From assembly GCF_042682045.1 (NCBI RefSeq), contig NZ_JBHUGS010000002.1:1054001-1118000 (forward strand): DNA of 64,000 nt, in the 5' to 3' direction. Below, one piece after another: positions 8,432 through 17,590 of this stretch; position 1 is the stretch's first letter, and every line of letters begins with the position of its first letter. The notes below the pieces were generated by a model, which was given only the letters and a program-made list of their open reading frames with translations, searched no databases and had not been told where the DNA came from. Source of the stretch: Sphingomonas_R arantia. Its GTDB lineage: Bacteria > Pseudomonadota > Alphaproteobacteria > Sphingomonadales > Sphingomonadaceae. Position numbers and translations under genes: made by a program.

Positions 8432-11400
8432 TCACGAGACCGCTGACCGCCCGGACGCCTCCGCCACCGCACGCTCGCCCATCGTGACATAATCGAGCTT
8501 GCCCGTGCCCAGCACCGGCAGCGCCTCCACCACCCGCACGTCGCGCGGGATCGCCAGCTCCGCCACGCCGTTCGCCCGCCCCCACGCCTGCAGGTCGCTC
8601 GCCGTCGCATCCGCCCGCGTCGTGAACAGCACCAACTGCTCGCCCTTGCGCGCATCCGGCCGCGTGACCACCGCATGGTCCGCCCCCGGCCACACCGCCG
8701 CGGCATAGCCCTCGACCGCGGGCAGGGACACCATCTCGCCGCCGATCTTGGCGAACCGCTTGGCCCGCCCGCGGATCGTAACGAACCCCGCTCTGTCGAT
8801 CGTCACGATATCGCCCGTGTCGTGCCAGCCGCCCGCCGGGGGTTGCAGCACGCCCGGCGCATCGGCCTTCAGATACCCCGCCATGATGTTCGGCCCGCGG
8901 ATCGACAGTCGCCCGCCCTCCGCGATGCCCGGCACCGGCTCGACCTTTGCCTCGATCCCTGGCAGCAGCCGCCCGACGCTGCCCGCATGGAAATGCATCG
9001 GCGTGTTGACCGCGATCACCGGCGACGCCTCGGTCGCGCCATAGCCTTCCATGATGCGCAGCCCGAACTTCTCGGCATAGGTCCGGCGTGTCTCGTCGCG
9101 CACCCGCTCCGCCCCGGCAAAGATGTAGCGCAGCGCGTAGAAGTCGTAACCGTGCGCCATCCGCGCATAGCCGGCCAGGAACGTGTCGGTCCCGAACAGG
9201 ATCGTCGCATTGGCATCATAGGCCAGCGCCGGCACAATGCGATAATGCAGCGGGCTCGGGTACAGTAAAGTCTTCACCCCCGACAGGATCGGCAGCAGCG
9301 TCCCGCCGGTCAGCCCGAAACTGTGGAACACCGGGAGCGCATTCAGCACCACGTCCGCCGAATTGAAATCGATCCGCGCCGATAGCTGGAGGCAGTTGGA
9401 CAACAGATTGCGGTGGGTCAGCACGACGCCCTTCGGCGACCCCTCGGACCCGCTGGTGAACAGGATCACCGCGGGCGCGTCCGGCGTCACGCGGTGGCGG
9501 CGATGCAGCCGCCCGGCCCAGCGGGTCGCCACCAGCGCGCGCAGCTTGGCGAGCCCACCGATCCCCGCACCGATATCCTCCAGATAAAGGATGCGGATCC
9601 CCGCCCCCGCCAGCCCGTCGATCACCTCGCCCAGCTTCGCCTGCGTCACGAACGCCCGCGCGGTCAGGATCGTCGCGATCTCCGCTGCGCCACACGCCGC
9701 CTTCAGGTTGGTCAGCCCCGCCGTGTAGTTCAGCATCGCCGGCACGCGCCCGATGCCCTGCAACGCCAAGAACCCGACCACCACGCCGTTGACGTTGGGC
9801 AACAGCATGCCGACCACCTCGCCCGGCCGGGTCAGCACGGCCAGCGGGCGACCGAGCGCGATGCTGCCGGTCAGCAACCGGCCATAGCTCAGCGGCTCGC
9901 GCTTCACGTCCTCGACCGCGGCGGCGTTCGCGCCGTGAATGTCCTTCGCATCGATCAACGCCTGGTACAGCGTGCGGTCGGTGTCGGACGTCGCGAAGAT
10001 CATCTCGCTCATCACGTCGTACAGCTTGGCCCCCGCCGCCGCACGACGCTGGCGCGCGGTGTCGCCCTCCACCACGAACCGCCGCTGCGGCAGGATGGTC
10101 AGGTCGATCTTCGGAAACATCCGCAACCGCACCTTGCCGCGCAGGCGGGAGAAAGGCGTATACTGCGCGCCGGAGATCCGCACCGGCACGATCGGCGCCT
10201 CCGCCTTGTCCGCGATCATCCCCGGCCCGTCGAACACCTTCATCAGCGCGCCGGTCACCGTGACGCGGCCTTCGGGGAAGATCACCAGCGTCCGCCCCTC
10301 GCGGACCGCCTTCACCATCGCCTTGGCCGCCATCGGGTTCGTCGGATCGACCGGAAACGCATCGAACATGCCCAGGAACGGCCGCACCCACCACGCCTGC
10401 GCGATCCGCGTCGCGACCGCAAAGGTCGGCTTGCCCGGCAGGAACGCAGCGAGCAGCAGGCCGTCGAGGAACGAGACATGGTTCACCACCACCACCGCGC
10501 GCTCCCCCGGCTGCGGCATGTTCTCGGCCCCGTGAACGTCGACGCGGTACAGCAACACCAGCAGGCCACGGATCAACGCCTTGAACACCGTCTCCGGCAG
10601 CAGCCAGCAGGAGATGAGCGCCACCGCCAGCGTCGCAAAACCGAGCGTCCCGATCACGCCGGGCACGCCCGTCCCGCTCGCCAGCAGCCCGGTCACCACC
10701 GCGACCAGCAGCACCGTGACACACGCGTTGACGATGTTGTTCGCCGCGATGATCCGCGACCGTTCCGCCGGCGCACTATGCACCTGCAAGATCGCATAGA
10801 GCGGCACGATGAAGACGCCGCCCGAAAAGGCGATGCCGGCCAGCGCGAACAGGATGTGCCAGCTGCCGGCACTAGCCAGGAACGCCGCCACGTCCAGCTG
10901 CGCGCCCGCGGCTTCATAACCGCGCGTCGCAATCCACAGGTCGATCAGGAACGCCGCCAGCCCCAGCGCCGCCGCCGGCACATACCGCGCCGACACCGCA
11001 CCGTTCAGCAACATGTTCACCACCAGCGATCCGGCCGCGACCGAAACCGAGAAGACGAGCAGGAACAGCGTCACCACGCCCGCCCCGGCGTTCAGCGTCC
11101 CGCTCGCCAGCGGCGCGAATTCGGACAACAGGATCGCACCGACCGAAAAGAACCAGCTGATCCCCAGGATCGCCAGCCACACGCCGCGCCCCGCCTTCGC
11201 CACCGTCAGGATCTGCCACGTCCCCTTGAAGATGTTGCGCTGGATCCGCAGGTCCGGCGCCGCGGCGGGCGCGGACGGCACGGCCAGGCTCGTCACGAAA
11301 CCCAGGATCGCGACACCGGTCGCGATCAGCCCCGCCTCCCACGGCGGCACGACCCCGCCCAGCAACTGCCCCGCCAGGATCGCCAGGAACGTCCCCGCCT

Positions 11401-11851
11401 CGATCAGGCCCGTCCCGCCCATGATCTCGTCGCTGCCCAGATGCTGCGGCAGGATCGAATATTTGACCGGGCCGAAGATCGTCGAATGCATGCCCATCAG
11501 GAACAGGCACGTCAGCAATACCGGTACCGACTGGAACCAGAACCCACCGATCGCGATCGTCATGATGCCGATTTCCGCACCCTTCACGATGCGGATCAGC
11601 CTCGCCTTGTCGTATTTGTCCGCCAATTGCCCGGCCGGCGCCGACAACAGGAAATAGGGCAGAATGAACAGCCCGGTCGCGATCGTCGCCAGCATCTCCG
11701 ATTTCTCGGGCGCAGCGGCGTACAGTCCGAAATTGGCCAGGAACAGCAGCGCGAACTTCAGCAGGTTGTCGTTGAACGCCCCCATGAACTGCACGAGGAA
11801 CAACGGACCGAACCGGCGCTTGCCGAGTAACGAAATATCAGGCGCGGACAT
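8432..11851 (-). CDS. fused LplT-type flippase / acyltransferase / acyl-ACP synthetase (Aas-like)
   Basis: A 1139-residue three-domain protein. Residues 1 to about 410 are an MFS-type transporter like LplT (FMGAFNDNLLKFALLF). About 430-630 is a PlsC-like acyltransferase with the NHVSFLD (HX4D) and FPEGR motifs. The rest is an adenylate-forming acyl-ACP synthetase with FTSGSEGSPKG and GYGATEASP. In E. coli these are separate LplT and Aas proteins that import 2-acyl-lysophospholipids and re-acylate them; here one polypeptide would do both at the inner membrane. The start MSAPDISLLGKRR faces a divergent TetR gene with palindromic operators between them. It converges on blh with no gap. Confidence 0.9.
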   Translation of the reverse strand: MSAPDISLLGKRRFGPLFLVQFMGAFNDNLLKFALLFLANFGLYAAAPEKSEMLATIATGLFILPYFLLSAPAGQLADKYDKARLIRIVKGAEIGIMTIAIGGFWFQSVPVLLTCLFLMGMHSTIFGPVKYSILPQHLGSDEIMGGTGLIEAGTFLAILAGQLLGGVVPPWEAGLIATGVAILGFVTSLAVPSAPAAAPDLRIQRNIFKGTWQILTVAKAGRGVWLAILGISWFFSVGAILLSEFAPLASGTLNAGAGVVTLFLLVFSVSVAAGSLVVNMLLNGAVSARYVPAAALGLAAFLIDLWIATRGYEAAGAQLDVAAFLASAGSWHILFALAGIAFSGGVFIVPLYAILQVHSAPAERSRIIAANNIVNACVTVLLVAVVTGLLASGTGVPGVIGTLGFATLAVALISCWLLPETVFKALIRGLLVLLYRVDVHGAENMPQPGERAVVVVNHVSFLDGLLLAAFLPGKPTFAVATRIAQAWWVRPFLGMFDAFPVDPTNPMAAKAMVKAVREGRTLVIFPEGRVTVTGALMKVFDGPGMIADKAEAPIVPVRISGAQYTPFSRLRGKVRLRMFPKIDLTILPQRRFVVEGDTARQRRAAAGAKLYDVMSEMIFATSDTDRTLYQALIDAKDIHGANAAAVEDVKREPLSYGRLLTGSIALGRPLAVLTRPGEVVGMLLPNVNGVVVGFLALQGIGRVPAMLNYTAGLTNLKAACGAAEIATILTARAFVTQAKLGEVIDGLAGAGIRILYLEDIGAGIGGLAKLRALVATRWAGRLHRRHRVTPDAPAVILFTSGSEGSPKGVVLTHRNLLSNCLQLSARIDFNSADVVLNALPVFHSFGLTGGTLLPILSGVKTLLYPSPLHYRIVPALAYDANATILFGTDTFLAGYARMAHGYDFYALRYIFAGAERVRDETRRTYAEKFGLRIMEGYGATEASPVIAVNTPMHFHAGSVGRLLPGIEAKVEPVPGIAEGGRLSIRGPNIMAGYLKADAPGVLQPPAGGWHDTGDIVTIDRAGFVTIRGRAKRFAKIGGEMVSLPAVEGYAAAVWPGADHAVVTRPDARKGEQLVLFTTRADATASDLQAWGRANGVAELAIPRDVRVVEALPVLGTGKLDYVTMGERAVAEASGRSAVS

Positions 11852-11925
11852 GTGATGATCCCCGTGTCAGAGCATGTAGACGGTACCGGCCTCGCGGTCT
11901 CGTCGCTGGAGCCTTGCTAACACAA

Positions 11926-11965
11926 ACTGAGCATTGCTCAATAACAAAATTGGACACTGCTCAGT
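11926..11965. promoter_or_regulatory. paired palindromic operators, likely for the adjacent TetR regulator
   Basis: The 135-bp divergent region holds a perfect palindrome TGAGCA-T-TGCTCA (11928-11940). A third half-site, TGCTCAGT (11958-11965), pairs exactly with ACTGAGCA (11926-11933). The half-site TGAGCA therefore occurs three times within 40 bp, directly before the TetR gene and about 75 bp before the Aas-like gene. This is the usual layout for a TetR repressor controlling itself and the divergent gene. Confidence 0.7.
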
Positions 11966-11986
11966 TTTTTTCGTATCTGGGTTTCC

Positions 11987-12583
11987 ATGGGCCGCCGATC
12001 CGATCATAGCCGCGAACAGCTCGAAACGCTGATCCTCGATGCCGCCGCCGCATTGGTCGCCGAAACCGGCCTCGCCCGCTTCTCGTCGCGGGAGGTCGCG
12101 CGGCGGATCGGCTACTCGATCGGCACGCTGCACAACGTCTTCGGCACGGCGGACCGGCTGGTCACCGCGATCAATACGCGCAGCTTCGGCCTGTGGGCGG
12201 CCTATCTGCGCGAACGGCTCGCCGCCGCGCCGGACGGCGACCGGATCGCCGCGCTGGTCGACGGCTATTTCGATTTCGCGCGCGCCAATACCCATCTCTG
12301 GACCGCGATCTACGACCACCGCCTGCCCCCCGACACGACCTTGCCGGAGGCGGACCAGCAGGCCCGCGGCGTGCTGACCGAAATCGTGATCGGTGAGGTC
12401 GCGCACGCGCTCGATCGCCCGGCCGACGAACGGGTCGCCGCACTCGCCCGCTCGCTGATCGCGACCGTCCACGGCCACTGCGCCTTCGCGATCAGCGGCA
12501 CTTGGGCGCTGATGGGCGAGGCCGCGCCCGAAGTCGCCGCGCTCGCCCGCGTCCGCGAAACCCTGGCCCTGCAACGCGACTGA
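11987..12583 (+). CDS. TetR/AcrR-family transcriptional regulator
   Basis: A 198-residue regulator. The N-terminal HTH (about 12-60) shows LILDAAAALVAETGLARFS, REVARRIGYSIGTLHNVFG and a following LVTAINTRS, the canonical TetR pattern. The remaining 130 residues form a helical ligand and dimer domain with HLWTAIYDHRLPP, a segment seen in the WHG-type C-terminal domain. The gene is divergent from the LplT-Aas fusion and sits immediately beside a set of TGAGCA palindromes, so it probably represses that lipid-remodelling gene and itself. The ligand could be a fatty acid or acyl-CoA, but this is inference. Confidence 0.9.
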   Translation: MGRRSDHSREQLETLILDAAAALVAETGLARFSSREVARRIGYSIGTLHNVFGTADRLVTAINTRSFGLWAAYLRERLAAAPDGDRIAALVDGYFDFARANTHLWTAIYDHRLPPDTTLPEADQQARGVLTEIVIGEVAHALDRPADERVAALARSLIATVHGHCAFAISGTWALMGEAAPEVAALARVRETLALQRD

Positions 12584-12802
12584 CCGTCGGGCCGGCCGAA
12601 TCCAGCGCCAGATCAGGTTTCCACCGCCCAAGAAACCGCGCGCCGCCGCGATACGGCTTCGTGAACGGACCAAGTACAGACGGCCCAGCCAGCGCTATGA
12701 CGGAATATCGCGGCAAACCGGAACATGCTATTCTTGTCCGCGGCATGTCCCGCGGCGGGTCCCGCTCGTCGCATAGTGCTCCCCGCCCCGGAACAATTCC
12801 CT

Positions 12803-14683
12803 ATGGCTGGCAACGAAACTGTTGCATTGCAGCACATTGATCCCAAGGGAGAGTTGGTTTTGCCCTTCCTCGCCGGGCCCTGGCGGTTCGTGTGGCATTA
12901 TGTCGCCGCAAAGCCGTATATGTTTCTCGCGCTGGCCCTGGTCGTGGTGGGCGCGTCGAGCAGTGCCATCTACGTCCAGTATTCGATGAAACTGCTGATC
13001 GACGCGATGACTGCCAAGCCGTCGGTCATCGACCATGTCTACGGCGCGCTGGCGATCTTCATCGGCATGACGCTGCTCGAAAGTCTGCTCCAGCGCGTCG
13101 CCGCCTTCACGCTCAGCAGCGTCACGGTCCAGTCCGGCGTGAACATCCGGCTCGACATGTTCAACTATCTGACCGGGCACCAGCTGCCGTTCTTCCAGAA
13201 CCACCGCGCCGGCGCGCTTGGCCACCGCGTGTCCACGCTGTCCGGCTCGTTCGGCTCCGTCATCCACCGGCTGTTCCTCGAAATCGCGCCGCCGCTGATC
13301 GCATTCACCGGTGCGATCATCATCTTCGTCTCGATCGACGTCCGCATGTCGATCGCGCTCAGTCTCGTCTTCCTGATCGTGACCGGCGCCCTTGTGGTGC
13401 TCGGCTTCCGCGGCCACGTCCATCACCAGGATTTCGCCGGTCGCGCCGGCGTGGTCGGCGGTGAACTGGTCGATCTGATCAGCAACATCTGGGTGGTGAA
13501 GGCGTTCGCCGCCCGCCGGCGCGAGGCCGAACGGTTGCGCGGTTTCCTGCTGGAGGAAGCGGCGGCGCAACGCCGCGGCTGGTTCTTCGTCGAACGGATC
13601 CGCGGGCTGCACGATTTCGCGCTCGCGCTGCTGGTCGGCGGGACGCTGCTCTGGACGATCGGCCGCTGGTCCGCCGGCCTCATCACCACCGGCGACGTGG
13701 TGGTGGTCAGCACGCTTACCTTCCGCATCCTCCAGGGGTCGCGCGACCTGGCGATGGCGGTCATCGATACCAGCCAGCAATGCAGTTACCTGCGCGAAAC
13801 CCTCGACGTGATCGGCCTGCCGCAGACGCTGAACGATCGCCCGAACGCCAAGCCGCTGACGGTGCGCGACGGCACCGTTCGGTTCGAAAACGTCACCTTC
13901 GGCTACACCGACGACAGCGCGATCCTGCACGGCCTGTCGATCGACGTCCCCGCCGGCCAGAAGGTCGGGCTGGTCGGCCCGTCCGGCGCGGGCAAGTCCT
14001 CGATCCTGCAACTGATCCAGCGCTTCTACGATCCGCAGTCGGGCGACGTCCTGATCGACGGCCAGTGCGTCGCCGCCGTGACGCAGGACAGCCTGCACGA
14101 AGCGATCGCGGTCGTGCCGCAGGAGGTGATGCTGTTCCACCGCACCGTCATGGAGAATATCCGCTTCGCCCGCCCGGGCGCCTCCGACGCGGATGTCCGC
14201 CGCGCGGCGGAGGCGGCGGGCTGCGACGGGTTCATCATGCAACTGCCCGACGGCTATGACAGCATCGTCGGCGAACGCGGCACCAACCTCTCCGGCGGCC
14301 AGCGCCAGCGCATCGGCATCGCCCGCGCGTTCCTGAAGGACGCGCGCCTCGTCCTGCTCGACGAGGCCACCTCGGCACTCGACACCGGCTCCGAAATGGA
14401 GGTTCAGTCCGGGCTCAACGCACTGATGACCGACCGCACCGTCATCGCCGTCGCACACCGCCTGTCGACGATCGCCGCGTTCGACCGCGTCCTGGTGCTG
14501 GAGGAAGGCCGCGTCGTGGAGGACGGCGCGCCGCAGGACCTCCTGGCCCAGCCCGACGGCCTGTTCCGCAAGCTGTGGCAGCTTCAGGCCGACGGCCTGA
14601 TCCAGTCCGACGTCGTCCTGCCCGACGCCCCCTGCCCGCCCCTCGCCCCGCCGCGCCCGACCGAACTGGCCGCCCCGCTTTAA
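12803..14683 (+). CDS. ABC exporter, fused membrane and ATPase domains
   Basis: A 626-residue half-transporter. An exporter-type membrane domain with six helices (about 40-340) precedes the nucleotide-binding domain, with Walker A GPSGAGKSS (around residue 393-400), signature LSGGQRQRIGIARAF, Walker B VLLDEATSALD and the H-loop AVAHRLSTI. It works as a homodimer in the inner membrane. The substrate cannot be read from the sequence; the family includes lipid, peptide and toxin exporters. I took the ATG at 12803 (MAGNETVALQHID). The 219 bp upstream hold no other gene. The stop overlaps that of the convergent FAD oxidoreductase by 4 bp. Confidence 0.88.
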   Translation: MAGNETVALQHIDPKGELVLPFLAGPWRFVWHYVAAKPYMFLALALVVVGASSSAIYVQYSMKLLIDAMTAKPSVIDHVYGALAIFIGMTLLESLLQRVAAFTLSSVTVQSGVNIRLDMFNYLTGHQLPFFQNHRAGALGHRVSTLSGSFGSVIHRLFLEIAPPLIAFTGAIIIFVSIDVRMSIALSLVFLIVTGALVVLGFRGHVHHQDFAGRAGVVGGELVDLISNIWVVKAFAARRREAERLRGFLLEEAAAQRRGWFFVERIRGLHDFALALLVGGTLLWTIGRWSAGLITTGDVVVVSTLTFRILQGSRDLAMAVIDTSQQCSYLRETLDVIGLPQTLNDRPNAKPLTVRDGTVRFENVTFGYTDDSAILHGLSIDVPAGQKVGLVGPSGAGKSSILQLIQRFYDPQSGDVLIDGQCVAAVTQDSLHEAIAVVPQEVMLFHRTVMENIRFARPGASDADVRRAAEAAGCDGFIMQLPDGYDSIVGERGTNLSGGQRQRIGIARAFLKDARLVLLDEATSALDTGSEMEVQSGLNALMTDRTVIAVAHRLSTIAAFDRVLVLEEGRVVEDGAPQDLLAQPDGLFRKLWQLQADGLIQSDVVLPDAPCPPLAPPRPTELAAPL

Positions 14684-15954
14684 CGCCGGCCCAACCCATC
14701 ACTCCCAAAACGCGCCAGATCGAACGGCGCCGGATCGACCCGCGGCTCGGCCCCGCGCGCCAGCGCCGCCACCAGCTCACCCGTCACCGCCGCCAGCGTC
14801 AGCCCCAGATGCTGATGCCCGAACGCGTAAAGCAGATTGTCCGCAACCCCCGCCCGCCCGATCGCGGGCAGGTAATCGGGCAAGGTCGGCCGCGCACCGA
14901 TCCACCGCGTGGCCCCCTCCATCGGCAGGCCCAGCGCGACGGCATGCTCCTGCAACCGGCGCCACTTCGCCGGATCGGGGGGCGTATCGCGTCGGCCGAA
15001 CTCGACGATCCCCGCCACGCGCATCCCGTTCCGGAACCGCGTCACGATAACCGACCGATCCTCGAACACCACCGGCGGCAGGCCGACCCCGTCCGCGGCG
15101 CCGTGCAGATGGTAACCCCGCTCCGCGATCATCGGCACGCGCAGCCCCAGCGGCGTCAGCAACTCTCCCGACGCCGCCCCCGCCGCGACGACGATCCGGT
15201 CCGCCGGCATCCGGCTTCCATCCTCCAGGAAAACGCAGGCGCGCCGCCCGACAACCCGGATCGCCGCAACGCGCCGGTCGATCCGCACGCCGCCGAGCCC
15301 CTTGAACCGCGCCGCCAGCGCAGCCTGCAACGCCGCCAGATCAGCAACCTGCCCACTCCCCGTGAAGCGGATGCCCCCCGCGATCGGCACCGCCACACTC
15401 GCCGCCACCGCCGCGCATTCCGCCGCGCTCAGTTCCACGAACCGCGTCGTCCCGGTCTCCGCCGCACGCCATCTGGCCAACCCCGCCGCCGCGGTCGCCG
15501 CACTTTCCCACACGACGATATGCCCTGCCTCGATCAACAGGTCGTGCGCGCCGGCATCGGCCAGCACACGCCGCCACGCCGGCATCGCGCGTTCCAGCAA
15601 CGCGGACAACGCCACCCGCCCCGCCGCGAACCGCGCCGGCCGGCTCGCCCGGACCAGCCGGATCACGAACGGCAGCCACGTCGCGATATCGCGCAGCGGC
15701 AACGCCAGCGCGCCGCCGTTCCGGAACAACCGCTTCCACGCACCGCGCACCGCCGCCGGCGACGCCAGCGGTTCGACCTGCTCGGTCGCGATATGCCCGG
15801 CATTCCCCAACGACGCAGTCGCGACGATCCCGGCCGGCGCGATCAACGTCGTCGCAAACCCGCTCCGCTGCAACGCGAGTGCGGTACAGTGTCCGACCAC
15901 CCCCGCGCCGATCACGATCGCAGTCTTCGGGGTGGCCGCAAAATCGGTTCGCAT
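14680..15954 (-). CDS. FAD-dependent D-amino-acid dehydrogenase-like oxidoreductase
   Basis: A 424-residue DAO-superfamily enzyme. The FAD-binding Rossmann motif is at the N-terminus (VIGAGVVGHCTALAL, about 14-28), followed by ASLGNAGHIA, as in DadA-like dehydrogenases. A C-terminal segment (GARPTLPDYLPAIG, then LLYAFGHQHLGLTLA) closes the FAD site. Such enzymes oxidise D-amino acids or related amines at the inner membrane, passing electrons to quinone. The gene is divergent from a MetX-like hydrolase, with a GTATAC operator candidate between, and lies in a block with peptidases and a GntR regulator, so amino-acid or peptide catabolism is a likely setting. The exact substrate is unknown. Confidence 0.82.
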   Translation of the reverse strand: MRTDFAATPKTAIVIGAGVVGHCTALALQRSGFATTLIAPAGIVATASLGNAGHIATEQVEPLASPAAVRGAWKRLFRNGGALALPLRDIATWLPFVIRLVRASRPARFAAGRVALSALLERAMPAWRRVLADAGAHDLLIEAGHIVVWESAATAAAGLARWRAAETGTTRFVELSAAECAAVAASVAVPIAGGIRFTGSGQVADLAALQAALAARFKGLGGVRIDRRVAAIRVVGRRACVFLEDGSRMPADRIVVAAGAASGELLTPLGLRVPMIAERGYHLHGAADGVGLPPVVFEDRSVIVTRFRNGMRVAGIVEFGRRDTPPDPAKWRRLQEHAVALGLPMEGATRWIGARPTLPDYLPAIGRAGVADNLLYAFGHQHLGLTLAAVTGELVAALARGAEPRVDPAPFDLARFGSDGLGRR

Positions 15955-15983
15955 GGCGGCGCAACTAGCTTAGCCTAATTTAA

Positions 15984-15993
15984 TCGTATACAA
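15984..15993. promoter_or_regulatory. candidate GntR operator (TCGTATACAA)
   Basis: TCGTATACAA, centred on the GTATAC palindrome, sits in the 55-bp divergent gap between the FAD oxidoreductase and the MetX-like hydrolase, just before the latter's ribosome site. A second CGTATACG lies at 18385-18392, next to the local GntR regulator gene. GTATAC-centred palindromes are common operators of FCD-type GntR proteins. Confidence 0.35.
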
Positions 15994-16009
15994 AATATTG
16001 GAGCCGTGG

Positions 16010-17116
16010 ATGTTCGCCTTCCCCCCGTCCCTGCTGCTCGCGCTTCAGGCCCCCGCCCCCGCCGCACCGATCGCCTCGCAATCCCGTGCCGCGCCGACGA
16101 AGACGTGGCCCACGACCGAGGGCGACGTCACGCTCGACCGGTTCCGCTTCGCCGCCGGCGGCGAACTGCCCGCGCTCCGGATGCACTACACCACGCTCGG
16201 CACCCCCCGCCGCGACGGGCAGGGCAGGATCGTCAACGCGGTCATGGTCCTTCACGGCACCGGCGGCACGGGCAAGCAATTCCTCAGCCCGCAATTCGCG
16301 GACGCGCTTTACGGCCCCGGCCAGCCGCTCGACATCACCCGCTACTACATCGTCCTGCCCGACAACATCGGCCACGGCCGTTCGTCCAAGCCGTCCGACG
16401 GCCTCCGCATGCGCTTCCCGGCCTACGACTATGCCGACATGGTCCGCGCCCAACGCCTGCTGCTCAACAGGCTCGGCGTCGGGCAACTCCGCCTGCTGAT
16501 CGGCACCTCGATGGGCTGCATGCACGCATTCCAGTGGGGTGAAACCTATCCGGACGGCGCCCGCGCGCTGATGCCGCTCGCCTGCGAGCCGGTCGAAATC
16601 GCCGGGCTCAACCGCATGTGGCGCCAGATGCTCGTCGACGGCATCAAGGCCGATCCCGCCTGGGCCGCCGGCAACTACACGACGCAGCCCGTGCTGGGCC
16701 TGCGCACCGCGGCCGCCCTGTCCGTGGTCGCCGGCGGCGCACCGCTCAACCTCCAGTCGCTCTACCCGACGCGGGCCGCCGCCGAGACCTATGTCCGCGA
16801 CCGCGTGCAGAAGGACATCGTCAGCCGCGACGCGAACGACATGATCTACCAGTTCGAATCGTCGCGGACCTACAATCCCTGGCGCGCGCTCGAGAAAATC
16901 ACCACGCCGATGACGTGGATCAACTCCGAAGACGACTTCATCAACCCGCGTAACCTGGACTTCCCGCAGCGCGCGATCGCCCGGATGCCGAACGCCCGCT
17001 TCCGCATGATCAAGGAGTCCGCCGACACGCACGGCCACGGCACCCACACCTGGGCGGTGAACTACACGGCGGACCTCGTCGACCTCCTCGCCCGGACCGA
17101 GCCGCCGAAGCCCTGA
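16010..17116 (+). CDS. exported alpha/beta hydrolase, homoserine acetyltransferase (MetX)-like
   Basis: A 368-residue protein starting MFAFPPSLLLALQAPAPAAP, with GGAG 6 bp upstream. The N-terminal hydrophobic stretch looks like a signal peptide. The alpha/beta-hydrolase core has HGTGGTGKQFL (oxyanion region), the nucleophile elbow GTSMGCMHAFQWG, an acidic residue in WINSEDDF and the catalytic His in DTHGHGTHTW. The fold and the GTSMG elbow follow the MetX family, but the probable export and the context argue against methionine synthesis. It may be a periplasmic esterase or amidase for peptide-type substrates. Function beyond hydrolase is uncertain. Confidence 0.75.
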   Translation: MFAFPPSLLLALQAPAPAAPIASQSRAAPTKTWPTTEGDVTLDRFRFAAGGELPALRMHYTTLGTPRRDGQGRIVNAVMVLHGTGGTGKQFLSPQFADALYGPGQPLDITRYYIVLPDNIGHGRSSKPSDGLRMRFPAYDYADMVRAQRLLLNRLGVGQLRLLIGTSMGCMHAFQWGETYPDGARALMPLACEPVEIAGLNRMWRQMLVDGIKADPAWAAGNYTTQPVLGLRTAAALSVVAGGAPLNLQSLYPTRAAAETYVRDRVQKDIVSRDANDMIYQFESSRTYNPWRALEKITTPMTWINSEDDFINPRNLDFPQRAIARMPNARFRMIKESADTHGHGTHTWAVNYTADLVDLLARTEPPKP

Positions 17117-17122
17117 CCCAAA

Positions 17123-17584
17123 TCAGGGTCTGGCGGGCGCTTCCAGTGACGAAACATGGTTCATCGTCACGACCCAGCGCCCGCCGATCTTCCGGAACAG
17201 CCGCGTGTTGATCCCGGTCTGCGGGTCCACCGGCCGATTTAGCCGGTAACGCCCGACCAGCATCGCCGCATCCGGCGCGAGCATCTCGATCTTCAGGTCC
17301 CAGAACCGCAGGACGCCGCGCCGCTCGGCCGCTCCGTCATACTCGCGGATATAATGGTCGAGCGTCCCCTGCCACCCGTCCTGGATCTTGCCGCGCGACA
17401 CGAATACGACGCCCGGATTCGCGAAACCCCGCATATAACCCCGGAAATCACCGCGATTCCACGCCGCCTCCATCGCCGCCACGACCGTGCGGATCTCCGC
17501 CGGCCCGCTGCTCGCCGCCGGTCGCGCCGCCGGCGCACTCACTGAAACGGCCGCCAGCGCCACCGCGAACGACAGCCGCACCAT
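17123..17584 (-). CDS. secreted SnoaL/DUF4440-like protein
   Basis: A 153-residue protein with a signal peptide (MVRLSFAVALAAVSVSAPAA) and one NTF2-like domain. AEIRTVVAAMEAAWNRGDFRGYMRGF is the typical first helix pair of DUF4440, followed by VFVSRGKIQDGW and a C-terminal GGRWVVTMNHVSS strand. These small cone-shaped domains bind ligands or act as accessory domains; no catalytic residues can be assigned. ATG at 17584 is preferred over the GTG immediately before it. It follows the GntR gene by 6 bp and is likely co-transcribed with it. Confidence 0.75.
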   Translation of the reverse strand: MVRLSFAVALAAVSVSAPAARPAASSGPAEIRTVVAAMEAAWNRGDFRGYMRGFANPGVVFVSRGKIQDGWQGTLDHYIREYDGAAERRGVLRFWDLKIEMLAPDAAMLVGRYRLNRPVDPQTGINTRLFRKIGGRWVVTMNHVSSLEAPARP

Positions 17585-17590
17585 CACCGC

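Noticed and set aside
9413..11830. An 805-codon open frame on the plus strand opposite the Aas-like gene
   Set aside because: Arg/His/Gln-rich shadow of a GC-rich gene; no domain, no signal, fully inside a well-supported coding region on the other strand.
12728..14458. A 576-codon minus-strand frame opposite the ABC exporter
   Set aside because: Typical antisense shadow with Asp, Arg and Gln excess; the exporter on the plus strand has every expected motif.
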